Assembly (NCBI RefSeq): GCF_009826895.1
Contig: NZ_WUMV01000001.1
Span: 671,413-735,412 of the forward strand
Source of the DNA: Stappia sediminis
Lineage (GTDB): Bacteria; Pseudomonadota; Alphaproteobacteria; Rhizobiales; Stappiaceae
DNA: 64,000 nucleotides
Direction of reading: 5' to 3'
A model generated the notes under the pieces. That model had not been told where the DNA came from, ran no database searches, and saw only the letters and a list, made by a program, of their open reading frames with translations. The translations under genes and the position numbers were made by a program. Positions within the stretch are counted from its first letter, which is position 1. Every line of letters starts with the position of its first letter. Shown here in pieces: positions 7,451-16,906 of this stretch.

Positions 7451-9304
7451 ATGTCGACAGCGAAAGCCACGCGGAAGCCGGTCCAGCCAAAAGCTCCGAA
7501 GAAGCCCGGGCAATTGCCTGCGGTAACAGACATTCCTGCCTTCAGTCCGATCGATGACGACCCGCCCGATTCCTATAGCCTGACGGCCTTCAGCGAGGTT
7601 TTGGACCGGGCGACGCGCGCGGCGATCGCGCGCGGCACGCTGGGGCTTGCGCCGTCGGCCCTGCTTGGTGCCTGGGCGGACTGGGCCATTCATCTTGCCA
7701 CTTCGCCGGGCAAGCAGATCCGCCTGGCCGAAAAGGCAGGTAACAAAGCCGTGCGCTATTCGAATTTCGTCATGCGCGCGGCCGCGTCCGCAGGAGAATG
7801 CGACTGTTGTATCGAGCCATTGCCGCAGGACCGCCGCTTCCGCAGCGATGCGTGGCAGAAGCCTCCCTTCAACATGATGCACCAGGGTTTTCTGCTCTGG
7901 CAGCAGTGGTGGCATAACGCAACGACCGGCATTCGCGGCGTGACGCCCCAGCATGAACGGGCGGTGGAATTCGCCGCACGGCAGCTTCTCGATATCGTTT
8001 CACCCGCCAATTCGCCGTTCCTGAACCCGGACGTGCTGGAGCGGACGCGTGAGAAGATGGGGCTTAATTTCGTCGAAGGCTTCCAGCATTGGCTGGAGGA
8101 TCTGGAGCGCCAGTACTCGTCAAAACCGCCTGCGGGAACGGAAGGCTTCACGGTCGGCAAGAACCTGGCCACCACGCCCGGCAAGGTCGTCTATCGAAAC
8201 CGGCTGATCGAGCTCATCCAGTATGAGCCCGCGACGGACAAGGTGAGGCCGGAGCCTGTCCTGATCGTGCCGGCCTGGATCATGAAGTATTACATTCTCG
8301 ATCTCAGCCGGCAGAATTCTCTCGTCAGGTATCTGACGGAGCAGGGCTACACGGTTTTCATGATCTCCTGGCTCAATCCCGGCCCGGACGACCGGGACCT
8401 CGGCATGGAGGATTACCGGTTGCTCGGTCCCATGGCGGCGCTCGATGCCGTCCAGGCGATCACCGGTGCTACGAAAATCCATGCCGCCGGCTACTGCCTG
8501 GGCGGCACGTTGCTCTCCATCGCCGCATCCGCCATGGCGCGCGACGGGGATGACCGTCTTGCCACAGTGTCGCTGCTTGCAACCCAGGTCGATTTTTCCG
8601 AGGCCGGCGAACTCATGCTCTTCATCAACGAAAGCGAGGTCGCTTTCCTTGAAGACATGATGTGGGAGCAGGGCTTCCTCGATGCCCGGCAGATGGCGGG
8701 CGCCTTCACGCTTTTGCGCTCCAACGATCTTTTCTGGTCGCGCATGGTGCATGAATATCTGATGGGGGAACGTGCGCCGGTAAACGATCTGATGGCGTGG
8801 AATGCGGACACCACCCGCATGCCCTACCGGATGCATTCGGAATATCTGCGCAAGCTCTTTCTGGAAAACCGCTTCGCGTCCGGCAAATACGAGATCGACG
8901 GGTCATCCGTTGCGTTTTCGGATATTCGCGCTCCGGTTTTCTCCGTCGGCACGGAAACCGATCATGTCGCACCCTGGCGCTCGGCCTACAAGGTTCATTT
9001 GCTTGGCGATACGGAAGTCACCTTCCTGCTCACGAACGGAGGGCACAATGCCGGTATTGTCTCCGAGCCGGGGCACGATCACCGGCACTACCGGGTCCGC
9101 ACGACGAGCGCGCAAGATCCCTACCTCGATCCCGATGCCTGGGTGAAGGCGGCCGGCATGAAGGAGGGGTCCTGGTGGCCTGAATGGATTGCCTGGCTGT
9201 CAACGCGCTCGGGCGAGGTGGTTTCCCCTCCACCCATGGCCGCGCCGGAAAAGGGGTATCCGGTGTTGCAGGATGCCCCGGGTTCCTATGTGATGCGGCA
9301 TTGA
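7451..9304 (+). CDS. phaC: Class I poly(3-hydroxyalkanoate) synthase
   Basis: Polymerises 3-hydroxyacyl-CoA into PHA storage granules. The 617-aa length fits class I (PhaC alone). The lipase-like box is AAGYCLGGT with nucleophile Cys349; the Asp and His of the triad should lie in VGTETDHVAPW and NGGHNAGI. Other family blocks are VLIVPAWIMKYYILDL and MSWLNPGPDDRDLGMEDY. The N-terminus is a Lys/Pro/Ala-rich tail. No phaA, phaB, phaR or phasin gene is adjacent. The start at 7451 is the first ATG, though the Shine-Dalgarno sequence is weak. Confidence 0.96.
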   Translation: MSTAKATRKPVQPKAPKKPGQLPAVTDIPAFSPIDDDPPDSYSLTAFSEVLDRATRAAIARGTLGLAPSALLGAWADWAIHLATSPGKQIRLAEKAGNKAVRYSNFVMRAAASAGECDCCIEPLPQDRRFRSDAWQKPPFNMMHQGFLLWQQWWHNATTGIRGVTPQHERAVEFAARQLLDIVSPANSPFLNPDVLERTREKMGLNFVEGFQHWLEDLERQYSSKPPAGTEGFTVGKNLATTPGKVVYRNRLIELIQYEPATDKVRPEPVLIVPAWIMKYYILDLSRQNSLVRYLTEQGYTVFMISWLNPGPDDRDLGMEDYRLLGPMAALDAVQAITGATKIHAAGYCLGGTLLSIAASAMARDGDDRLATVSLLATQVDFSEAGELMLFINESEVAFLEDMMWEQGFLDARQMAGAFTLLRSNDLFWSRMVHEYLMGERAPVNDLMAWNADTTRMPYRMHSEYLRKLFLENRFASGKYEIDGSSVAFSDIRAPVFSVGTETDHVAPWRSAYKVHLLGDTEVTFLLTNGGHNAGIVSEPGHDHRHYRVRTTSAQDPYLDPDAWVKAAGMKEGSWWPEWIAWLSTRSGEVVSPPPMAAPEKGYPVLQDAPGSYVMRH

Positions 9305-9456
9305 TCGCAAGTTCGGGCATGTATCGAATTCAAGCTGCCGGATAGCCGGAATGACGGCTCGCAGCCATGAGCGGTCATTCGCATCGCGCGCGATGCAAGC
9401 TTGCGCAATTGCACGGATTGCTTTGCCAGCTTCGCGATCGTCGGCTAAGCGGTCGG

Positions 9457-10365
9457 ATGATGAATGAGCGGGTCACACTTCTGGCAACGGCGATCGTCGT
9501 TTTTACCGGTGCTCTCTGGGGGCTTTACTGGCTTCCTGTTCGTTCGCTGGCTGAAACGGGGCTGCCCGGCGCTTGGGGAACGGTTGCCATAACCACCGCG
9601 GCGGTACTCCTGCTGTCTCCCCTTGCGTTTATGCGGCGGCGCCAATTCGCACGGTCAAATCGTGTTGCGCTGGCTTCCATCGCCTTGGGCGGCGCGGCTT
9701 TCGCGTTGTACTCGATAGGCTTCGTCTATGGCCGCGTCGCGATAATCATACTGCTCTACTTCCTCACGCCGGTCTGGAGCACCCTGATCGGGCGATATGT
9801 CATGGGCTGGCATACGTCCCGCCTGCGGGTATTGGCTATTCTGGTAGGGTTGGCCGGACTTTCCGTCATGCTCGGCGCGGATGGGGATTTACCCGTGCCA
9901 CAAGGGGTTGGAGAATGGATGGCCTTGATCGCCGGTATCCTCTGGTCCGTTGCGACGACAGGGATGCGCGCGAAATCCGATCTTGAGCCGGTTGCCGCCG
10001 CATTCGTTTTCGCCATCGGCGCAACGGTTTCGGCCTTGCTGCTCGCACCTTTTCTGGAGCTCTGGCCGGGTGGAATTTCCGGCGAAGGCCTTGCGGCACT
10101 TCTCGGGTTGGCCTTTGCGACCGGCGGCATTTGGTGGGGGTTGTCGGTCGCCAGCCTCATGTGGGCGACGGTCCGGCTCGAACCTGCCCGCGTCGGCATT
10201 TTGTTGATGACGGAGGTTGTGGTCGGAGCAGGGTCGGCTGCCGTTTTTGCCGCCGAACATCTCGATCCGCTCGAGATTGCCGGTGGAGCATTGGTTCTTT
10301 GCGCCGGCGTCCTCGAGGTCTGGCCGGCACGGCGCGCGGCTCCAGAGCAATCCGGTCGGGACTAG
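9457..10365 (+). CDS. DMT-superfamily (EamA) transporter
   Basis: With a start at 9457 (MMNERVTLL) the protein has 302 aa and about ten hydrophobic helices in two similar halves, the EamA fold of drug/metabolite exporters. Recognisable stretches are VFTGALWGLYWLPVRSLAE, SIGFVYGRVAIIILLYFLTPVWS and VGAGSAAVFAAEHLDPLEIAGG. Such proteins export amino acids or metabolites across the inner membrane; the substrate cannot be read from sequence. The in-frame extension from 9367 has no membrane or family character, so it is rejected. It ends facing the LysR gene. Confidence 0.82.
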   Translation: MMNERVTLLATAIVVFTGALWGLYWLPVRSLAETGLPGAWGTVAITTAAVLLLSPLAFMRRRQFARSNRVALASIALGGAAFALYSIGFVYGRVAIIILLYFLTPVWSTLIGRYVMGWHTSRLRVLAILVGLAGLSVMLGADGDLPVPQGVGEWMALIAGILWSVATTGMRAKSDLEPVAAAFVFAIGATVSALLLAPFLELWPGGISGEGLAALLGLAFATGGIWWGLSVASLMWATVRLEPARVGILLMTEVVVGAGSAAVFAAEHLDPLEIAGGALVLCAGVLEVWPARRAAPEQSGRD

Positions 10366-10469
10366 AAGTGATTTCGCCGTAAATGTCGGCTTGCGTCTGC
10401 AGTCGGGGTGCCGGGCGCCTTGGGACTTCCATCCTGGCTCAAACCGGAATTCGGGCCGGCTTTGGCGCC

Positions 10470-11429
10470 TCAGCTATACGTCCGCTGCTCCATCGGCGTT
10501 TCCTCGATGCGCCTCAAAAGTTCGTCGAGGAGCGCCTGTTCCGCGCGGTTTTTCTGCGCGCGCGGGTTCCAGACCACATGCACGTCGATCGCCGGCATCT
10601 TGTCGTAGGGCGGGAGTTGCCACAAAAGCCCGTCCTCCAGGTCGCGTTTGACGACATGGATCGGCAGCGGCCCGACGCCGAGCCCGGCGATGATCATCCG
10701 CCGCACTTCTTCCAGATGCGCGGACGTTCCGACGATGCGGTCTTCCAGTTCCACTTCCGCGCGCATTAGCGCGACGGACCTGAGCGCATCCGTCATCTGG
10801 TCGGTGACGAAGCTGACCGACGATTGACCGATGAGATCATGCTTGGTCAGCCCCTTGCGGCCGAAAAGCGGATGCGTCGGTCCGCAGAACAGGCCGAAAA
10901 ATTCGCGGTAGAGCCGCCGGTACTCCAGCTTCGGGCTCTTGTCGCGCACAAGACATACGCCCAGCGAGGCGCGCTGGGCGGTGACGGCGGCAAGCGCATC
11001 CTTGCTTGCGGCAACGTCGATCGAAAGCGTGGCGCGGGGGTGGTCGAAGTGGAATTTCGTCAAGGCGTCATCGAAAAGAGGGCAGATCACGTGGCTTGCC
11101 ATGGCAATGCGCACATGGCCCTGCACCTCGTCGGTCACTTCGCGGATCAGCGTGCCGAGCCTCAGGATCGCGCCGTGAATGTCGATCGCCTCGCGGTGGA
11201 GAAGCCGGCCTGCCTCCGTCAGCCGATATCGCCCCGGCGAGCGCTCGATCAGCCGCTTGCCGAGCCTGTCCTCCAGCCGTTTCAGCGCGCTTGAGACCGT
11301 CGGCTGTTTCAGCCTCAGCTTTTCGGCAGCTTCCGTAATGCTTCGGGACTCGGCCAGCACGACGAAAGTCCGCAGCAGGTTCCAGTCGAGATCGCGCGCG
11401 ATGCGCTCTGGAGTATCTGGATTCAGCAT
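10470..11429 (-). CDS. LysR-family regulator divergent from the catabolic operon
   Basis: A 319-aa protein with an N-terminal winged HTH (residues 14-72, RTFVVLAESRSITEAAEKLRLKQPTVSSALKRLE) and a substrate-binding effector domain. It is transcribed away from the polyamine-type ABC operon, with about 100 bases between the two starts, the classic layout of a LysR activator and its target. The effector is probably the operon's substrate or an intermediate. An inverted repeat sits 6 bases before its own start codon, suggesting autoregulation. Start ATG 11429 gives MLNPDTPERIARDLDWNLL. Confidence 0.9.
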   Translation of the reverse strand: MLNPDTPERIARDLDWNLLRTFVVLAESRSITEAAEKLRLKQPTVSSALKRLEDRLGKRLIERSPGRYRLTEAGRLLHREAIDIHGAILRLGTLIREVTDEVQGHVRIAMASHVICPLFDDALTKFHFDHPRATLSIDVAASKDALAAVTAQRASLGVCLVRDKSPKLEYRRLYREFFGLFCGPTHPLFGRKGLTKHDLIGQSSVSFVTDQMTDALRSVALMRAEVELEDRIVGTSAHLEEVRRMIIAGLGVGPLPIHVVKRDLEDGLLWQLPPYDKMPAIDVHVVWNPRAQKNRAEQALLDELLRRIEETPMEQRTYS

Positions 11430-11434
11430 TGTGG

Positions 11435-11451
11435 TATAGTTTCAGTCTATA
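11435..11451. promoter_or_regulatory. Candidate LysR operator in the divergent promoter region
   Basis: TATAG-N7-CTATA is a perfect inverted repeat with the spacing of a LysR-type T-N11-A site. It lies between the lysR start (11429) and the ABC operon start (11530). A second, imperfect dyad TTGGAATTTCAA follows at about 11453-11464, in AT-rich DNA. Inferred only from symmetry and position. Confidence 0.45.
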
Positions 11452-11529
11452 GTTGGAATTTCAATTATCTATTTTATTTATGCCCTCGCGCCTGCGAACG
11501 TAGCGCATCGTAGGTCGTGCGGGAGGATC

Positions 11530-12402
11530 ATGTCCATGTCGGTCGAGGCGCGAGAGGCCAGGCAGCCCTGGCTCCTGCTGTCGCCTGCGTTGACGGCGGT
11601 CGTGCTGCTTCTCTTCGTGCCGCTCGCCTTCATCGTGGTCTATTCGTTCTGGCTCAGAACGGCGACGGGGGCGGATCAGGCAGGCTTTCATCTCGACAAC
11701 TGGAACGAGGCGCTCACCGACCCGTTCTATCGCGACATCCTGCTCAACACGCTGAAGATCGCGGGAATCACGACCGTTGTCTGTGCGCTGATGGGCTATC
11801 CGGCGGCCTATTTCATCGCGCGCTCGAAGGGCAACAAGGTCATCCTGCTTCTTCTGCTGATGCTGCCGTTCTGGATCAGCTACATCATCCGCACGATGTC
11901 TTGGATCAACATTCTCGGCGTTTCGGGGGCGTTCAACTCCGTGCTCCTGTCGCTCGGCATCATCTCCGAGCCGGTCCAGATGCTCTACAACGAGACGACG
12001 GTCATCCTCGGACTGGTTCACTTCCTGCTGCCCTTCATGGTGCTCAACGTCTACGTGAGCCTGGAAGGTATCGACGAGACGCTGGAAGATGCCGCCTGTT
12101 CGCTTGGCGCAACGCGCTGGAAAAGCTTTCTGGAAGTCACGCTGCCCCTGTCGCTGCCCGGTCTTGCCGCGGGCGGCCTGCTCTGTTTCGTGCTGGGGGC
12201 CGGCACCTATATCACGCCGCTGGTGCTTGGCGGCCCGACGGATGCCATGTTCGCCAACCTCGTGTTCGAGGCGATCATCACCCAGCTCGACTGGCCGCTC
12301 GGTTCGGCGCTTTCGCTCATGCTTCTTGCCGTGCTCGGCGCACTGGTCCTGATCTACAACCACTATCTCGGCATGGCGCAACTCATGAAGGGGCTTGGCT
12401 GA
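11530..12402 (+). CDS. ABC permease, polyamine-type (PotB-like)
   Basis: First gene of the catabolic operon. 290 aa, about six hydrophobic segments, and the permease EAA loop for contact with the ATPase (EDAACSLGATRWKSFLEVTLPLSLPG). The opening PWLLLSPALTAVVLLLFVPLAF matches the spermidine/putrescine permease PotB/PotH family. A good Shine-Dalgarno GGGAGGA precedes the ATG at 11530. It overlaps the next permease gene by one base (TGATG), so the pair is translationally coupled. Substrate inferred as a polyamine-like or amino-acid-like cation. Confidence 0.88.
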   Translation: MSMSVEAREARQPWLLLSPALTAVVLLLFVPLAFIVVYSFWLRTATGADQAGFHLDNWNEALTDPFYRDILLNTLKIAGITTVVCALMGYPAAYFIARSKGNKVILLLLLMLPFWISYIIRTMSWINILGVSGAFNSVLLSLGIISEPVQMLYNETTVILGLVHFLLPFMVLNVYVSLEGIDETLEDAACSLGATRWKSFLEVTLPLSLPGLAAGGLLCFVLGAGTYITPLVLGGPTDAMFANLVFEAIITQLDWPLGSALSLMLLAVLGALVLIYNHYLGMAQLMKGLG

Positions 12403-13187
12403 TGGGCTGGAACCTCGTTCGCGCCTGGACGATCCTCGTCTATATCTTCATGTTCCTGCCGGTGGCGGTGGTGGTGCTCCTGAGCTTCAACGCCAGCCAG
12501 TTCGGCAGCTTCCCCATGACCGGCTTTTCGTTCCGCTGGTTTGTCGAGCTTGCGCAGAACGAGGCGATCCTGCGCGCCTTTCGCACATCGCTCGTCCTCG
12601 GTTCGCTGACGGCGGTCGTCTCCACCGCGCTTGGCGTTCTCGCCAGCCTTGCCCTCGTCCGCTACAACGTGCCTGGCCGCAACGTCATTTCCACGCTGCT
12701 GATCGCGCCGATCCTGGTGCCGGAGGTGGTGTTGGCGGTCGCGCTCCTGCTTTTCCTGAACTTCCTTTCGATCAACAAGAGCTTCTTCCTGCTCCTGCTT
12801 GGGCACGTGATCTTCACTCTGCCCTTCGTCATCCTTGTGGTGCAGGCGCGGCTTGTCGGCATCCGCCGCGATGTGGAAGAGGCGGCGATGAGCCTCGGCG
12901 CGAGCCCGGTACAGACGTTCTTCCAGATCACGCTGCCGCTTCTGGCGCCCGCCGTTTTCGCGGGCATGCTCTTCGCCTTCACCATCAGCTTTGATGACAT
13001 CACCGGCACGCTCTTCTGGAAGCCGGGAGGTGTGGAAACGGTGCCCACCCAGATTTTCGCCATGCTGCGCAACTCGATCTCGCCGGAGATCAACGCGCTC
13101 GGCACCGTAATGATCGTTCTAACCGTCGGGCTGCCCCTGCTGGGGCTGGCGATCGCCCGGCGCATGGCAGCGGCGCGCGGCGGATAG
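12402..13187 (+). CDS. ABC permease, polyamine-type (PotC-like)
   Basis: 261 aa from the ATG at 12402, which shares its first base with the stop of the preceding permease; a longer in-frame reading back to 11517 is just overlap with that gene. It has about six membrane helices, the EAA loop EEAAMSLGASPVQTFFQITLPLLAPA, and the PotC/PotI-like start VYIFMFLPVAVVVLLSFNASQFG followed by WFVELAQNEAI. It pairs with the upstream PotB-like protein to form the channel. The solute-binding gene follows after 45 bases. Confidence 0.88.
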   Translation: MGWNLVRAWTILVYIFMFLPVAVVVLLSFNASQFGSFPMTGFSFRWFVELAQNEAILRAFRTSLVLGSLTAVVSTALGVLASLALVRYNVPGRNVISTLLIAPILVPEVVLAVALLLFLNFLSINKSFFLLLLGHVIFTLPFVILVVQARLVGIRRDVEEAAMSLGASPVQTFFQITLPLLAPAVFAGMLFAFTISFDDITGTLFWKPGGVETVPTQIFAMLRNSISPEINALGTVMIVLTVGLPLLGLAIARRMAAARGG

Positions 13188-13232
13188 GCCGCGCCGATAA
13201 CAAACGGCAAGAACCGGAAAAAGGGGAATACG

Positions 13233-14372
13233 ATGGATAATACCAAGCGCTACGAGCGGCTTCGCGAACGCTATATGAACGGCGATCTCGACCGCCGCAA
13301 GTTTCTCGGCCTGATCGGCGCGGCGGGCCTTGCCTACGGCCTGCACACGCCGTTTGCCCGCTACGCCCATGCGGCGGTGGAGGAGGTCCGCTTCGACGGC
13401 TGGGGCGGCGTGGTGTCGGAAGCGTTCCGCGAATACGCGTTCGAGCCCTACACCAAGGAAACGGGCATCAAGGTTGTCGACGGCACCTTCGGCGGTGCTG
13501 ATGAATATCTGGCGCGTGTGAAGGCCAGCCAGCCGGGCGAATACAACATCGCCCACCTGTCCGGCGTCTTCGACTATGCGCGCTACCACAACCTCGGGCT
13601 CAGCTCCACGCTGAACGAGGACAACATCCCGAACCTTCAGTATGTCATCCCGAAGCTGGTCGACGTCTTCCGGGGCGTGACGGACGGCAAGCTTTCCTGC
13701 GTGCCATATGACTACGGCACGACGGGCCTTGCCTATAACCGCAAGCACATCTCCGATGAGGAGATGAAGGAAAAGGGCGCGCGCATCCTCATCGACGAGA
13801 AGCTGAAGGGCAAGATCGGCGGCTGGAGCGACTGGCGCACGCGCATCTGGTACGCCTCGCTGCAGACGGATCAGGACCCGAACGGCGCGACCGACATGGA
13901 CGCGATCTGGGATGCGATCCGCACTCACCGCGACCTCGCGCTGAAGTACTGGGGCTCGGGCGCGGAACTCATGAGCCTTCTGGCGGAGGAAGAGATTTAC
14001 GTCACCGAGGGCTGGTCGGGCCGCATCTACGCGCTTCAGGAGCAGGGCCACGACATCGGCTACATGGACCCGCCGAACGGCTTCGGCTGGCAGGAATGCC
14101 TCTTCGTCATCAAGGGGTCGCCCATGGAGGCGTGCGAAGAGCTCCTGAACTTCATGCTCGCGCCGGAAACCTCCATCGCGGTCGCCGAGGGCCAGAACTA
14201 TCCGCCGGCGCTCGACCCGACCAAGGTCGATCTCGGCAAGAAGATCCCGACACTTCCCGCCTTCGATCCGACCGGCAAGCTCGCCGGGCTCACTTTCGCC
14301 AATCCGGATTACTGGAACAGCCACGAGCAGGAGTGGTCGAAGACCTTCGGCCGTATCCAGAAGGGTTATTAA
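13233..14372 (+). CDS. Periplasmic substrate-binding protein, polyamine-type (PotD-like)
   Basis: 379 aa with a twin-arginine-like leader (DRRKFLGLIGAAGLAYGL, cleavage near AHA/AVEEV). The mature part belongs to the bacterial extracellular solute-binding family 1/PotD group: EVRFDGWGGVVSEAFREYAF, LSGVFDYARYHNLGL, PYDYGTTGLAYNRKHI, WSGRIYALQEQGHDIGYMDPPNG. It would capture the substrate in the periplasm and deliver it to the two permeases. An export leader with the RR motif is unusual for PotD and suggests Tat export, as for many alphaproteobacterial binding proteins. Confidence 0.88.
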   Translation: MDNTKRYERLRERYMNGDLDRRKFLGLIGAAGLAYGLHTPFARYAHAAVEEVRFDGWGGVVSEAFREYAFEPYTKETGIKVVDGTFGGADEYLARVKASQPGEYNIAHLSGVFDYARYHNLGLSSTLNEDNIPNLQYVIPKLVDVFRGVTDGKLSCVPYDYGTTGLAYNRKHISDEEMKEKGARILIDEKLKGKIGGWSDWRTRIWYASLQTDQDPNGATDMDAIWDAIRTHRDLALKYWGSGAELMSLLAEEEIYVTEGWSGRIYALQEQGHDIGYMDPPNGFGWQECLFVIKGSPMEACEELLNFMLAPETSIAVAEGQNYPPALDPTKVDLGKKIPTLPAFDPTGKLAGLTFANPDYWNSHEQEWSKTFGRIQKGY

Positions 14373-14455
14373 GCGTCCCCATCGCCATTGCCGCCCGCGC
14401 CTCTCGGGTGCGGGCGGCACCCTGGAAATTTCAAGATCGATCGCGGAGAAAACGC

Positions 14456-15538
14456 GTGAGTGCCGTTACCTTGAAGGACATCGTCAAGCGCTTCGGCGAA
14501 TTTACGGCCGTGCACCGCATGTCCATGGACATTCCCGAAGGCAGCTTCGTGACGCTGCTTGGCCCCTCCGGCTGCGGCAAGACCACCACCTTGCGCATGA
14601 TCGCGGGGCTTCTGGACCCGAGCGAGGGCGAGATTTCGATCAAGGGCCGGCGCGTCAACGACGTGCCGATCCACAAGCGCAACCTCGGCATCGTCTTCCA
14701 GAACTATGCGCTCTTTCCGCATAAGACGGTGGCCGAAAACATCGCCTTCGGCCTGAAATACCGCAACGTGGCGAAGGACGAGGCGAAAAAGCGCGTCGAG
14801 CAGGCGCTGGAGCTCGTCCAGCTTCCCCAGGTGGGCGAACGCTACCCCAAGCAGCTTTCGGGTGGCCAGCAGCAGCGTATCGCGCTCGCACGCGCCATCG
14901 TCATAGAGCCGGATGTGCTTCTTCTAGATGAGCCGCTTTCCGCGCTCGATGCCAACCTTCGCGAGGATATGCGCGTGGAGCTGAAGCGCATCCAGCATCG
15001 CATCGGCATCACCACCGTCTTCGTCACCCACGACCAGTCGGAAGCGCTGGCGATGTCGGACCGCATCGTCGTCATGTCGCAGGGCCGTGTGGAGCAGGCG
15101 GGCGCGCCGGAAGAAGTCTACAATACGCCCGAGACGGAGTTCGTCGCCCGCTTTCTCGGCTCCTCGAATATCCTCGACGGCACGAGCAATGGTGCCTCTG
15201 GTGAGGAAGTCGCCATTGATACCGCCGGTTTCGGGCGGATCGCCGTGCCGAAGAACCGCGCGCCGAAGCTCAACGGCAGCGGGCCGGCAAAACTCGTCAT
15301 CCGGGCGGAAAAACTTCATCTGGCGAAACCGGAAACGGACCCCGACGGCCAGATCGCCGTTGACGGCGTCGTGGAAACGGTGGACTACCAGGGGCAGGCG
15401 GCGCGTTATTTCGTGCGCGTCGGCGACCTTCAGCTTCAGGCAATCAACATGATCGACGACCATCCCTTCAACGAGGGCGACACTGTGTCCGTGCGCGTAC
15501 GTCCGCGTGACTGCGCGGCGCTGCCGGAGGCCCGTTGA
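14456..15538 (+). CDS. ABC transporter ATPase (PotA-like)
   Basis: 360 aa from a GTG start at 14456. Walker A GPSGCGKTT, Q-loop IVFQNYALFPHKTV, signature LSGGQQQRIAL, Walker B LLLDEPLSALD, and H-loop TTVFVTHDQSEAL are all intact. The C-terminal 120 residues form the TOBE/OB domain usual in PotA/MalK-type ATPases. It energises uptake by the PotBCD-like proteins encoded upstream. Its last base overlaps the ATG of the aminotransferase gene, so import and catabolism are made as one unit. The longer reading from 14096 lies inside the preceding gene and is not used. Confidence 0.93.
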   Translation: MSAVTLKDIVKRFGEFTAVHRMSMDIPEGSFVTLLGPSGCGKTTTLRMIAGLLDPSEGEISIKGRRVNDVPIHKRNLGIVFQNYALFPHKTVAENIAFGLKYRNVAKDEAKKRVEQALELVQLPQVGERYPKQLSGGQQQRIALARAIVIEPDVLLLDEPLSALDANLREDMRVELKRIQHRIGITTVFVTHDQSEALAMSDRIVVMSQGRVEQAGAPEEVYNTPETEFVARFLGSSNILDGTSNGASGEEVAIDTAGFGRIAVPKNRAPKLNGSGPAKLVIRAEKLHLAKPETDPDGQIAVDGVVETVDYQGQAARYFVRVGDLQLQAINMIDDHPFNEGDTVSVRVRPRDCAALPEAR

Positions 15539-16896
15539 TGACTTCTTCCGGTAAAAAATCGTATCTCTTCTACCAGACGCGCCGCCGCCGCCCGATGCTC
15601 GATCAGGCAAGGGACGTCTACATGTGGGATGTGGACGGCAAGCGTTATCTCGACGGCTCTTCCGGCGCGATGGTCTGCAACATCGGCCATTCCAACCCGC
15701 ATGTGCTTGAGGCGATGCGCAGGCAGATGGAAAAATCCACCTTCGGCTACCGCCTTCATTTCGAGACGGAGCCAGCCGAGCGCCTGGCCGAAAAGACGGC
15801 CTCGCTCACGCCGGCGGGGCTCGACAAGGTTTTCTTCGTCTCCGGCGGGTCGGAGGCGGTCGAAAGCGCGATCAAGCTTGCCCGCCAGCATGCCGTGGCG
15901 GTGGGCGAGGCGCAGCGCTGGAAGGTGATTTCGCGCCAGCCGAGCTATCATGGCTGTACGCTGGGCGCGCTTGCGCTCACAGGATATGCGCCGCTCACGG
16001 CTCCGTTCGACGCCATGATGCGGCCGATGCCGAAAATCCCGGCTCCTCGTGCCTATCTCGACGGTCTCGACCCCGACGACGAGGCGACGGGCCATCGCTA
16101 CGCCGACATGCTGGAGGCAAGGATCGTCGAGGAGGGGCCGGAAACGGTGCTCGCCTTCATCAACGAACCGGTCGGCGGCGCGTCCACCGGCGCGCTCGTT
16201 CCGCCGGTCGGCTACATGCAGCGCATCCGTGAGATTTGCGACCGCTATGGCGTGCTCCTGATCCATGACGAGGTGATGACGGGCGGCGGGCGCACGGGCC
16301 GCTTCTTCGGGGCCGATCATTGGGGCGTCGCACCGGATATCATTGCGATTTCCAAGGGGTTCGCCGCAGGCTACGCCCCGCTTGGCGCCATGGTCGCGCA
16401 TGAAAGGATCGTCGATCCCGTGCTTGACGCGGGCGGTTTCCTGCATGGTTTCACCTATGCGGGCAATCCGCTTGCCTGTGCCGCCGGTCTTGCCGTTATC
16501 GAGGAGATCGAGACGAAGGGCATGATGGAAAATGCCATCCGCGTCGGCGACGTCCTGAAATCCCGGCTGTCGGCGCTCATGCAGCGATACCCGATCGTCG
16601 GGGACGTTCGCGGAAAGGGCCTCATGCTGGCTTTTGAACTGGTCGCCAACCGCGAGACGATGCAGCCTCTGCCGAAGGAACTCGGCGCTTTCGACAGGCT
16701 GGTGGAAATCGCCTACGACAATGGTCTCATCATCTACTCACGCCGCACGCGCGGCGGATACGAAGGCGATCACTTCATGGTCTGCCCGCCCATGATCGCC
16801 ACGGAAGATCACGTGGAGGAAATCATGGATGGTCTCACCCGTTCCCTGGATACCTTCATGGCCGAAGCGGGTTCCGCGCTTGCGGCTTGTGCGTGA
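15538..16896 (+). CDS. Class III (omega-type) PLP aminotransferase
   Basis: 452 aa, from the ATG at 15538 that overlaps the potA-like stop (a TTG three bases earlier is also in frame). The PLP-binding Lys is Lys273 in IAISKGFAAGYAPLGAM; other class III blocks are FVSGGSEAVESAIKLAR, LIHDEVMTGGGRTGR and HGFTYAGNPLACA. These enzymes transfer omega- or beta-amino groups, usually from diamines, beta-alanine, GABA or taurine, to pyruvate or 2-oxoglutarate. The BKACE gene next to it suggests the product is a beta-keto acid, hence that the amino donor may be a beta-amino acid; this is inference. Confidence 0.9.
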   Translation: MTSSGKKSYLFYQTRRRRPMLDQARDVYMWDVDGKRYLDGSSGAMVCNIGHSNPHVLEAMRRQMEKSTFGYRLHFETEPAERLAEKTASLTPAGLDKVFFVSGGSEAVESAIKLARQHAVAVGEAQRWKVISRQPSYHGCTLGALALTGYAPLTAPFDAMMRPMPKIPAPRAYLDGLDPDDEATGHRYADMLEARIVEEGPETVLAFINEPVGGASTGALVPPVGYMQRIREICDRYGVLLIHDEVMTGGGRTGRFFGADHWGVAPDIIAISKGFAAGYAPLGAMVAHERIVDPVLDAGGFLHGFTYAGNPLACAAGLAVIEEIETKGMMENAIRVGDVLKSRLSALMQRYPIVGDVRGKGLMLAFELVANRETMQPLPKELGAFDRLVEIAYDNGLIIYSRRTRGGYEGDHFMVCPPMIATEDHVEEIMDGLTRSLDTFMAEAGSALAACA

Positions 16897-16906
16897 CGGA
16901 TAGTTC